A stretch of DNA of 64,000 bases. It comes from JAWKOK01 sp963765875. Lineage in GTDB: Bacteria > Chloroflexota > Anaerolineae > Caldilineales > Caldilineaceae. The stretch is from contig CAVXYK010000026.1 in the NCBI GenBank assembly GCA_963765875.1, positions 62,001 to 126,000 on the forward strand. The letters run 5' to 3'. The translations under genes and the position numbers were made by a program. Below are positions 17,960 through 26,780 of this stretch, one piece after another (position 1 is the first letter of the stretch; each line of letters starts with the position of its first letter). Under the pieces are notes generated by a model, which did not search any database, was not told the origin of the DNA, and was given only the letters and a program-made list of their open reading frames with translations.

Positions 17960-18940
17960 CTAAAACGGCAATGCCAGGCTGATATCCGCCAACATTTGTG
18001 GCGGCGTATAGAAGAGTCGGTCCACGCCCATGGCCAGGAAGAGGAGGGCCAGATAGAGCAGGCTGAACTTGTAGAGTCGCCAGATGTTGACGTTGGTGGG
18101 CTTGCGCAGAATATCGATGGCCTGCCAGAGGAAGACGCCACCCAATGCCAGCGCAAAGACCAGATAGACCGGTCCCAGCAACAACAGAAAGGCCGGCGCA
18201 ATGCTCATGAGCAGGAGCAGCACACTGAAGATGACCATCTGCCGCTGAGTCTCCACCGGTCCAGCGATGACGGGCAACATGGGCACATCGGCGGCCCGGT
18301 ATTCCTTCTGCCGCATGAGGGCCAACGCCCAGAAATGGGGCGGCGTCCAATAGAAGACGATCATGAAAAGGAAGATGGGCAACAACGAGATTTCGTTGGC
18401 CACGGCAGCCCAGCCCACCAGCGGAGGGATAGCCCCGGCCGCGCCACCAACCACAATGTTCTGGGTGCTGTGCCGTTTCAGTAGCTTGGTGTAGATGAAA
18501 ACATAGAAAAGGATGCCGGAGAGCGCCAACAATGCCGTCAACAGATTGACGGTCACCCAGAGCAATACAAAGCTCAGCAGGCTCAGCGCGCTGCCGAAAA
18601 GCAACACCTGCATCGGTGTCATGCGCCCGCCGGGCAGCGGTCGCTTGGCCGTGCGCAACATCACATGATCGATATCGCGGTCAACATACTGGTTGATCGT
18701 ATTGGCCCCGCCGGCGGCCAGGAAGCCGCCCAACATGACCCAGAAGATCAGCATGCCACCAGGCGGATTCGGTCCAGCCAGGAACATGGGCACCAGCGTG
18801 GTCACCAACAGCAACGAGATGATGCGCGGTTTGGTCAAGGCCACATAGTCGCTGATAGCCAGGCGGGTCAGCGCCTGATCGCGCGTCAGCGGCGTTTCCG
18901 CTTCCTGGTTTTTCTCAAGTAATGTACTACGAGCCTGCAT
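17960..18940 (-). CDS. ctaB: Protoheme IX farnesyltransferase (heme O synthase)
   Basis: UbiA-family polyprenyltransferase of 326 residues that adds a farnesyl group to heme B to make heme O for the oxidase. It has about eight or nine membrane segments. The two Asp-rich sites are visible: NQYVDRDIDHVMLRT (N-x3-D-x3-D type) about residues 86-100, and the second-loop block KRHSTQNIVVGGAAGAIPPL. YWTPPHFWALAL is diagnostic of CtaB/CyoE. It is the last gene of the oxidase operon, after SURF1. No heme A synthase (ctaA) is found in the window, so whether the enzyme uses heme O or heme A is not settled here. Confidence 0.96.
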   Translation of the reverse strand: MQARSTLLEKNQEAETPLTRDQALTRLAISDYVALTKPRIISLLLVTTLVPMFLAGPNPPGGMLIFWVMLGGFLAAGGANTINQYVDRDIDHVMLRTAKRPLPGGRMTPMQVLLFGSALSLLSFVLLWVTVNLLTALLALSGILFYVFIYTKLLKRHSTQNIVVGGAAGAIPPLVGWAAVANEISLLPIFLFMIVFYWTPPHFWALALMRQKEYRAADVPMLPVIAGPVETQRQMVIFSVLLLLMSIAPAFLLLLGPVYLVFALALGGVFLWQAIDILRKPTNVNIWRLYKFSLLYLALLFLAMGVDRLFYTPPQMLADISLALPF

Positions 18941-18992
18941 TCAGCACTCTCTTGCCGACAGAATTGATTGTCAAAATATAGTTGGAGCTCTA

Positions 18993-19901
18993 TTAGCTCT
19001 CATGGACCTTTGCCGGATCAGGCCCTTCTTGATCTGCAGCCACAGCCTCAGGATCCGGTTCATCGATTTCCCCGTTTGCAGCCTGCGTTGCATTGTCGGC
19101 AGCGGCAACATACGCCAGGGTGGACTCACCGGTCCAGTCATCGTCTACGTCTTCCGCTTCCGGCAAAAGCGCCTTGCGTTCGAAATGGCGAACGAAGAAA
19201 ATATAGCCGATCCCGAGTATGAGGGCAAACGAAAACCACTGTGCTGCATAGCTTAGGTGATCGCCCTCGTGTAGTCTGAGCGGCTCTTCCCTGGAGGGCA
19301 ACATATCATACGTTCGATCTTCGTCCGGCAGTTGCATGATAAAAACCGGCAGCAGTTCATAGGGCATCTGCTCTTGGATAGCGTCGACGTTGATGTAGAA
19401 CCATTGCTGCTCCGGCTGTTCCGGAATCGGCACGTCATCACCGTTTGGCATCAACTGCGATTCTTGGATCAGACCGACAATCGGCTCGTTCGACGGCTCA
19501 TCGAACTGAGGCCATTGGTCAGGTTCGGCTTCACCAGCCGGAATCCAACCACGGGCAATCAGCACAGCACGTCCGTCGTCCAGCACCAGCGGTGTCACCA
19601 GGCTGATGCCGGGGGCGCCGTTGTTTAGCTGATTCTTGAGCCCGATCTGGTTGTCATAGTCATAGTCGCCGCTCACCTGAACACGCCGGTATTCGAGTTC
19701 CTTCAGGTCTGCCGGCAGTTCTCCACTGGTAACGTCATAGGGATCCAGTATCCAGCGTTCATAGACCATGCTGTTGAAAGTCCGGCGCTGCTCCAATCGA
19801 TCAAGCTGCCAGACACCGAGCCGAACCAGAAGAATCACACCGGCGATCACGATCAATGTGACCCACCACCAACGCCGACCGACCAGCGTCTTGATTGTCA
19901 C
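18993..19901 (-). CDS. SURF1-family cytochrome oxidase assembly protein
   Basis: Protein of 302 residues with the SURF1 plan: one N-terminal membrane helix (WWWVTLIVIAGVILLVRLGVWQLDRL), a soluble domain with VLIARGWIPAGEA and a second helix near the C-terminus preceded by the family hallmark HLSYAAQWFSFALILGIGY. SURF1 proteins help insert heme A into subunit I. The C-terminal 50 residues form an acidic, Ala-rich cytoplasmic tail longer than usual. The gene lies between the FixH-like gene and ctaB on the same strand. Confidence 0.92.
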   Translation of the reverse strand: MTIKTLVGRRWWWVTLIVIAGVILLVRLGVWQLDRLEQRRTFNSMVYERWILDPYDVTSGELPADLKELEYRRVQVSGDYDYDNQIGLKNQLNNGAPGISLVTPLVLDDGRAVLIARGWIPAGEAEPDQWPQFDEPSNEPIVGLIQESQLMPNGDDVPIPEQPEQQWFYINVDAIQEQMPYELLPVFIMQLPDEDRTYDMLPSREEPLRLHEGDHLSYAAQWFSFALILGIGYIFFVRHFERKALLPEAEDVDDDWTGESTLAYVAAADNATQAANGEIDEPDPEAVAADQEGPDPAKVHES

Positions 19902-20066
19902 GATCTGTTGCCTGCTTTCAATGGCGAGCCGTTGGCTCGTGTGTGCCGAACGGAAATCGATTGATAACCCGATATTCCGTTCGACGTCTGTGACGATACA
20001 GAGTCTACCCGAAAGCGACGTACGATACCGTAGCCCCGCTCCCAGGGATGATGCAATTGAAGAGAT

Positions 20067-20678
20067 TCATTTGCGGCGTGTCCAACCGACCGCGGCGACC
20101 GCCAAGATCAACAAGGCGCCGCCGCCGGCAATCAGCGGCCAATTGAGTGTACGCGCAGGCAGGACATCAATCTGAAACGATGCCTGGCCCTGGCCATCCA
20201 AGCCGTCGACACTGATCTCGACCTGCCAAAGCCCTGCGACCGGCAGCGTAGTATCGACTTCATAGCTTGTGTTGTTGCCCAAGGCCTGCAATTCGGCGAC
20301 CGCTTCAAAACTCAGATCCCGGTTCTCGACCGAAACGAAGCCAACATCGACTGCCGCATCGTTGACCGGCTGGTCGAGTTGGTTGTTGACCACGCTGTCA
20401 TCAATAACAGAGCCGGCAGGCGGCGGCAACGTAACGACAATAGTTAGGTGGACCTCATCGGCCCGCCACGGCTCCGGTTCGGTCCAGGCAAAGAGACGAT
20501 AGGGACCGGCCTCGGCGTTGGTCAACTGCGGTGTTCCGCCACCGTGGGCCAGGCCGATTGCAGGCATCGATAACAGAACAAGAACCAACGACAGAGTCAG
20601 CCCAAAACGAGGAAAGCGTCCTCCGTAAACCCTCTGCGTCTCCGTGGTGAACACCCATCCTGGCAGCAGTATTTTCAC
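20067..20678 (-). CDS. Membrane-anchored secreted protein of the oxidase operon (FixH/YtkA-like, unassigned)
   Basis: Protein of 203 residues with a hydrophobic signal (FGLTLSLVLVLLSMPAIGLAHGG), a beta-rich extracytoplasmic domain (GPYRLFAWTEPEPWRADEVHLTI, GLWQVEISVDG) and a C-terminal anchor (WPLIAGGGALLILAVAAVGW) ending in RRK. The fold resembles FixH/YtkA/CopC-like immunoglobulin domains, some of which help deliver copper; no Met/His copper motif is visible apart from AHGGG at the mature N-terminus. The GTG start overlaps the ctaG stop as GTGA. The first 26 residues are encoded partly by a dispersed repeat (20626-20655), so the true start could be downstream. Confidence 0.7.
   Translation of the reverse strand: MKILLPGWVFTTETQRVYGGRFPRFGLTLSLVLVLLSMPAIGLAHGGGTPQLTNAEAGPYRLFAWTEPEPWRADEVHLTIVVTLPPPAGSVIDDSVVNNQLDQPVNDAAVDVGFVSVENRDLSFEAVAELQALGNNTSYEVDTTLPVAGLWQVEISVDGLDGQGQASFQIDVLPARTLNWPLIAGGGALLILAVAAVGWTRRK
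20626..20655. repeat. Dispersed 'CCACGGAGACGCAGAGG' repeat, copy inside a coding start region
   Basis: On the minus strand it reads CACCACGGAGACGCAGAGGG, matching the arm of the long hairpin repeat at 57139-57243. It encodes TTETQR ahead of the signal peptide of the FixH-like gene, implying insertion of the element at the operon junction. Confidence 0.6.
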
Positions 20679-21622
20679 TGGACGCCGGACGCTTCCTTAG
20701 TCTTCTTCTCCAACTCACGCCAGCGGTTCTGAACGACCCGATGTTCCAGTCCCGGCGCAACCATGGCCTCGTCGGCATCCCAATCAGGGGCATGGAGCGG
20801 CTCTTCATCCTTCTTGAACTGGGTCGCCAGTAGGATGAGTGCGGCGAGCAAGAACATCATGCTGCCCGGAATCCACATGATGACACCGCCCAGCATCTGG
20901 TCCTGCATGGTCGTGACGCCCCAGATCTGAGGAATCGATTCATAGTAGCTATAGATCACAGTACCGGCGAAAGCGATGGCAACACCGGCAAGCATATTGG
21001 GCGGAATCGTGCCCATCAAATAGCCGATGCGGCCCCAAACGGGAAAGCGGCTATGGATCTTGGGCGCGGCACCGATCACATGCCACCAGTATAACATGGC
21101 GGCCAGGAAAAATGTCACATGTTGGAGATCGTGGACCCAGGAGCGGCGGAGGGCCAGGTTGTAGAGGACGGGCTCATGCCAGCCCAGATAGACGGTGAGA
21201 AAGATCATCCAGGCAGCCAACGGGGCCGTCAGATAGGCCAGCACGGTGCGTACCGGCGCGCCCTGGCGAAATTGGCCGGCCACCAGCACTCTTGCTCGCT
21301 TCGGCAGTCCCCAAAGCATGAAGGGGAACGGCTCAGCCAGCCAGAGCAGAGGCGCCGCCACCATCATGGTCAACAAATGTTGCAACATGTGCATGAAGAA
21401 GAGCTGACCGCCCAGGTAGTCGATGGGCGACATCAGCGCTGTCGCTAAAATGATCAGGCCCGCCCAATAGGAAGCCAATCGCGCACGGGTGGCCAGCTTG
21501 GCCTCTCGCCCACGCAGCCGCCTCCAGCCCAGCGTGTAGAGAGCACCGAGCGGCACAAGTACGATGAGAATTTCAAAGCGCCACTCCCATGATGAGAATA
21601 GCGCTTGAACAATCGGATGCAT
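20675..21622 (-). CDS. ctaG: Cytochrome c oxidase assembly factor CtaG (caa3 type)
   Basis: Polytopic membrane protein of 315 residues matching the caa3_CtaG family (needed for caa3 oxidase assembly in Bacillus), not the Cox11-type copper chaperone. Seven or so helices; MSPIDYLGGQLFFMHMLQHLLTMM carries the conserved H-x-x-Q-H-x-x-L block, and WVHDLQHVTFFLAAMLYWWHVIG a second His cluster. The start at MHPIVQALF has AGGGA eight bases upstream. It lies 117 bases after ctaE and overlaps the FixH-like gene by four bases. Confidence 0.9.
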   Translation of the reverse strand: MHPIVQALFSSWEWRFEILIVLVPLGALYTLGWRRLRGREAKLATRARLASYWAGLIILATALMSPIDYLGGQLFFMHMLQHLLTMMVAAPLLWLAEPFPFMLWGLPKRARVLVAGQFRQGAPVRTVLAYLTAPLAAWMIFLTVYLGWHEPVLYNLALRRSWVHDLQHVTFFLAAMLYWWHVIGAAPKIHSRFPVWGRIGYLMGTIPPNMLAGVAIAFAGTVIYSYYESIPQIWGVTTMQDQMLGGVIMWIPGSMMFLLAALILLATQFKKDEEPLHAPDWDADEAMVAPGLEHRVVQNRWRELEKKTKEASGVQ

Positions 21623-21739
21623 TGATTTTTCCCTGGGAAAGGGATTGGTGAGTAGGGATCGGGGATTAGCGATCGGGGGATCTGCGCACAACTACGCTCG
21701 ATTCCCGTTCCCTATTCCCCGATCACCAATCATCAGTCC

Positions 21740-22336
21740 CTAATGAGCTACATGGCCGATCAGATAGAGTGCCGGATAGAAGAAGATCCAGACCAGATCT
21801 ACGTAGTGCCAGTAGATGGCGCAGGACTCGACGCCCCAGTTTTGCTCAGACGAAAAACTGCCCTTGCGCCCCAGATTCCAGACAATGGCAATGAAAATCA
21901 GGCCCGTCAGCACATGCAAGGCATGCATGCCTGTCATGGCAAATAGCACGGCACTATAGATGTTCTCGCCCGGACCGGAAAAGTGGCCCTCATAGAGCGA
22001 CGGAAAGATGCCCCACTCGAAGACCATCACGCCGAAAAGAAAGAGCGTGCCCAGAATAAAGGTGACGATCAGCCCGCGTGAGAACGTCTTGCGATCATCA
22101 TGTTCAATGGCTGTTTCGGCGATGTTCATGGAAAAACTACTGACCAACAGCATCGAAGTTACGAGCAGTCCGATGGCCTGATCCAACTCAGGGCGAGTGT
22201 TGCCCCAAAGGTAGAAACGTACCGTCAACAGGCCGCCGAAAAGGAAGATCTCTGAAATAAAGAAGAGCCACAATCCCAGGCGGTTGTTGCGCAGTTGCGT
22301 ATTGTACTGAGCCAGTGTGCTTGTCACGACACTCAT
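21740..22336 (-). CDS. ctaE: Cytochrome c oxidase subunit III
   Basis: Short form (198 residues, five membrane helices) of heme-copper oxidase subunit III. Key blocks are RLGLWLFFISEIFLFGGLL, a Glu-containing segment in the membrane (AETAIEHDDRKTF), AMTGMHALHVLTGLIF and SCAIYWHYVDLVWIFFYPALYL. It starts four bases after the ctaF stop and is followed by ctaG. The protein stabilises subunit I at the membrane surface. Confidence 0.95.
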   Translation of the reverse strand: MSVVTSTLAQYNTQLRNNRLGLWLFFISEIFLFGGLLTVRFYLWGNTRPELDQAIGLLVTSMLLVSSFSMNIAETAIEHDDRKTFSRGLIVTFILGTLFLFGVMVFEWGIFPSLYEGHFSGPGENIYSAVLFAMTGMHALHVLTGLIFIAIVWNLGRKGSFSSEQNWGVESCAIYWHYVDLVWIFFYPALYLIGHVAH

Positions 22337-22339
22337 TGT

Positions 22340-22552
22340 CTAGTGCTCCCCTTCCGGTGTCCACAAACGTGATACATGCATGTAGTACTTGACAACGAGA
22401 ATCGCCTTCAAGGTCGCTACCAACATCAGCAGCGCTGCGCTCTCCAGATAAAGGGCGATAAAAATCTCAATGATGGTCAGCGCCGCCAACACCAGGGCAA
22501 CAGTTGCACTGTGACGGTAGGCCCCACCGCGGGTCTGCTTATGATCACTCAT
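22340..22552 (-). CDS. ctaF: Cytochrome c oxidase subunit IV (prokaryotic type)
   Basis: Small membrane protein of 70 residues. Two helices (ATVALVLAALTIIEIFIALYL and ALLMLVATLKAILVVKYYMHV) end in the typical K-x-x-x-V-x-x-Y-Y-M-H motif of COX IV/CyoD-type subunits. It is placed between subunits I and III, as in many Chloroflexota and Bacillus operons. Confidence 0.88.
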   Translation of the reverse strand: MSDHKQTRGGAYRHSATVALVLAALTIIEIFIALYLESAALLMLVATLKAILVVKYYMHVSRLWTPEGEH

Positions 22553-22652
22553 CTAACTCTCCTCATTCGGATAGATGTTATACCACTCCACGCATCTCAT
22601 CCCGGATTCGCTGCAACTGGTCGGCAGCGAATCATCCGCTTGAAACCGCCGA

Positions 22653-24512
<1,860 letters not shown>

Positions 24513-24575
24513 AACCCGTTCTCCCTCTGAAGTTCTTGTTGTCCAAACTCTTGAAGTGATGTCGCAACCGACAGA

Positions 24576-25379
24576 CTACTCTGTCTCCTGCACGTCAACG
24601 ACCGTCACACCCACGACTGGTGCGTCCGGCAGTGCATTCGCAAGTGCCGGGCTGCTGCCTGCGATCTGCTCGCTGATCCATGCGTCATATTCTTCTTGCT
24701 CGACCACACGCACGTTCGCCAGCATGTTCCAGTGACTCAGACCACAGATTTCAGCGCAACGCAGCGCATACTCGCCCACTTCACTGGGTGTGAACCGCAG
24801 CACTGTAACATGACCAGGCACGAGATCTTGCTTGAGCCGGAACTCCGGAACCCAAAACGAATGGATCACATCTTTTGAGGTCATCTCCATGCGTGCCGGG
24901 CGGTTGACGGGCAACACCATTTCAGCGCTGATGATCTCACCTTCTTCAGGGTAGGAAAATGTCCAGCCCCACTGGAAGCCCTCAACATTGACCACCAGTT
25001 CATTGTCCTGAGCCTGGGTGATTTCGTTGAGCGTGGTCACGCCCAGGATCGCCAAGAAGATGACGATAATCAGCGGAATCACCGTCCAGACGATCTCCAG
25101 AAGAGTGTTGCCTTCGAAGTGTTCGCCCTCGCTATCATCATCGCCACGCCGACGAAACACAACGACGGCATAGAGCATGATGACCATCACTAGCGAGAAG
25201 AAGAGCGCGATCAAAAACATATTCCAGTTAAAGACGTAGTCAACTGTTGCGGCCTGGGTGCTGGCCTCAATCGGCAGCGGCAACATAACGCGCAACAGCC
25301 AGGTCATTACGATCGTGCTCAGAACGATGAGCACCGCCATAATAATGAAGTGTCGTCGATTAGTGGATGAACCCGCCAT
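24576..25379 (-). CDS. ctaC: Cytochrome c oxidase subunit II
   Basis: Protein of 267 residues with a leading membrane helix, a second helix in the standard hairpin (EIVWTVIPLIIVIFLAILGV) and an extracytoplasmic cupredoxin domain. The dinuclear CuA site is complete: HSFWVPEF, then CAEICGLSHWNM (C-x3-C-x3-H-x2-M). There is no fused cytochrome c domain, so an external donor is needed. Together with the downstream ctaD, F and E it forms the oxidase core. Confidence 0.95.
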   Translation of the reverse strand: MAGSSTNRRHFIIMAVLIVLSTIVMTWLLRVMLPLPIEASTQAATVDYVFNWNMFLIALFFSLVMVIMLYAVVVFRRRGDDDSEGEHFEGNTLLEIVWTVIPLIIVIFLAILGVTTLNEITQAQDNELVVNVEGFQWGWTFSYPEEGEIISAEMVLPVNRPARMEMTSKDVIHSFWVPEFRLKQDLVPGHVTVLRFTPSEVGEYALRCAEICGLSHWNMLANVRVVEQEEYDAWISEQIAGSSPALANALPDAPVVGVTVVDVQETE

Positions 25380-25619
25380 AGTCTGTGCCTGCTCCTACTC
25401 TGTATCTGTCCTAAAAGGGTCTGTCCATAAAGAGTCTGCCTGCAAATCTTTCTTGACAGTAGACAATGCGAAACCAACACAGGCGTTACTAAAAGCTGGA
25501 GCCTATCCTTTGAAAGAGGTACTCCGGTGTAATGCCTGTTCTGAATACGAAAAACAGGTTTTACGGGTTGAATATGAAACCAAAGTACGGGTCAAGCAGT
25601 TGCACCTACTGCTCTCAGC

Positions 25620-25982
25620 CTACTTCACCGGCGTCAGCATCGACCAAGTCTGATAGCTTGCCAGCGCCAGACCAATCGTCATCAGTAGAGGAATTGCCGT
25701 CCAGAACATTTCGGACGATCGATTGAGTCCAAATTCAGCCGCCATCTTGTTCTCGCTGCCGTCTGCCGTGCGAAACATTCGCTTCGTCGCAACTATGAGC
25801 CAACCTTGCAGCAACACAAATATCAGAATCCCGCCGACAAGAAGCAACTGAAACAGGCGAGCGCCTCTCTCAAGGGAGTAAGAAATTTGCGGCAACATCA
25901 TTACCGAATCTGGGATATAACTCAGTATCAGCCACAACAGAGTGACTAGAAGAATTGCGTAACCAAATAATTTCTGGAGCAC
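25620..25982 (-). CDS. Small membrane protein resembling the COX2 transmembrane hairpin without the CuA domain
   Basis: Protein of 120 residues from a GTG start with GAGATGG upstream. Three hydrophobic segments: FGYAILLVTLLWLILSYIP, LFQLLLVGGILIFVLLQGWL and EMFWTAIPLLMTIGLALASY. The last two and the soluble linker copy the E-x-x-W-T-x-I-P hairpin of oxidase subunit II, but the chain stops before any cupredoxin or CuA residues. It is the first gene after the operon promoter and lies 240 bases upstream of ctaC. It may be an assembly factor or a degenerate subunit II. No other homology is recognised. Confidence 0.72.
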   Translation of the reverse strand: MLQKLFGYAILLVTLLWLILSYIPDSVMMLPQISYSLERGARLFQLLLVGGILIFVLLQGWLIVATKRMFRTADGSENKMAAEFGLNRSSEMFWTAIPLLMTIGLALASYQTWSMLTPVK

Positions 25983-26088
25983 TTTTCAACCATCTCAAGA
26001 TATTCTGCTGCTCGGACACTGTCCAAACAGTCAATTTTGGCTTCTGAGCAGCAGCCTGGACCGGTGTTGGTCTTCCAATGCGGGTGCG

Positions 26089-26117
26089 ATTGTAGCAGGT
26101 AAAAATGAGGGTGTCAA
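26089..26117 (-). promoter_or_regulatory. Promoter of the cytochrome oxidase operon
   Basis: On the minus strand, TTGACA (26117-26112), a 17-base spacer and TACAAT (26094-26089) form a near-consensus sigma-70-type promoter. Transcription would start near 26082, about 100 bases before the first gene. It faces away from the PerR-like gene and shares the intergenic region with its operator boxes. Confidence 0.82.
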
Positions 26118-26161
26118 AACAAACCGCCACTGTATGACGTTTAGAATCGGCTCAAAATAAC

Positions 26162-26176
26162 TTAGAATCATTCTAA
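26162..26176. promoter_or_regulatory. PerR/Fur-type box 1
   Basis: TTAGAATCATTCTAA is a perfect 7-1-7 inverted repeat, close in form to the PerR consensus TTATAATNATTATAA. It lies just upstream of the -35 element of the regulator promoter and 80 bases upstream of the oxidase start site. Confidence 0.82.
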
Positions 26177-26182
26177 TCTAAT

Positions 26183-26211
26183 TTGGCGCATACCCATTCG
26201 TGCGCTATACT
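26183..26211 (+). promoter_or_regulatory. Promoter of the PerR-like regulator and P1B-4 ATPase
   Basis: TTGGCG (26183-26188), a 17-base spacer and TATACT (26206-26211). The two PerR-type boxes flank it on either side, so binding at both would close the promoter. Confidence 0.75.
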
Positions 26212-26226
26212 ATTGAGCAGACGTAT

Positions 26227-26241
26227 TTAGAATAGTTCTAA
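26227..26241. promoter_or_regulatory. PerR/Fur-type box 2
   Basis: TTAGAATAGTTCTAA is a 7-1-7 repeat with one imperfect pair. It sits at about +10 to +24 from the predicted start of the regulator transcript, a repressing position that suggests negative autoregulation. Confidence 0.78.
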
Positions 26242-26270
26242 ATACCCGACATGATTCAAATTTCATCAGG

Positions 26271-26747
26271 ATGTCCATGCGAAGCGCAATCCAATACACA
26301 GATTCATTGAAAGACGCGGGCTATCGGGTGACGTCCCAGCGGCGTATCATCTGCGACTACCTGGCGGAGACCGATCAGCATCCGACGCCCTATCAAGTCT
26401 ACGCGGGGATCTCGCAGGTCCACCCGGAGATCAGCCGCGCTACGGTCTACAACACGCTGAATGTGTTGGCCCAGCTCGGCGTCATCGTCGAGATTGCGAT
26501 TGGCTCGGATCACACCCACTACGAGACCAACGCTGAGCCTCACATCAATCTGATTTGCCTGCGCTGTCATCAGGTCGTCGACCACCATCAGCCTGGATTG
26601 CCCGACGATCTACAGGCTGATATTCGCAGCGATACCGGGTTTGAGCCAGTTACCGCACGCATTGATATGCTCGGCTTCTGCGAGGAATGTCGGGAGCGCA
26701 AACGAGCAGAGATCATCGCTCAATGGAACGCCCAACACGAGGACTAG
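26271..26747 (+). CDS. Fur-family transcriptional regulator, PerR-like
   Basis: Metal-dependent repressor of 158 residues. The winged-helix part includes HPTPYQVYAGISQ and ISRATVYNTLNVLAQLG. Two CxxC pairs (CLRC at 96-99 and CEEC near 145) form the structural zinc site. In Bacillus PerR numbering, which this chain follows without gaps, H37, H91 and D104 are conserved, and D104 is the residue that separates PerR from Fur (which has Glu). Two other regulatory ligands differ: D85 is Glu and H93 is Asn. So peroxide sensing is plausible but not certain; Fe/Mn or another metal may be sensed. The start may be the second ATG (26277), which is better spaced from AGGATG. It is followed after 33 bases by a P1B-4 ATPase. 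Confidence 0.9.
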   Translation: MSMRSAIQYTDSLKDAGYRVTSQRRIICDYLAETDQHPTPYQVYAGISQVHPEISRATVYNTLNVLAQLGVIVEIAIGSDHTHYETNAEPHINLICLRCHQVVDHHQPGLPDDLQADIRSDTGFEPVTARIDMLGFCEECRERKRAEIIAQWNAQHED

Positions 26748-26780
26748 ATTCAGCACGACAAAACATAGGAAGATGACACA

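Noticed and set aside
25258..25653. Plus-strand ORF of 131 codons overlapping ctaC and the next gap
   Set aside because: Mostly antisense to ctaC, with irregular composition and no homology visible.
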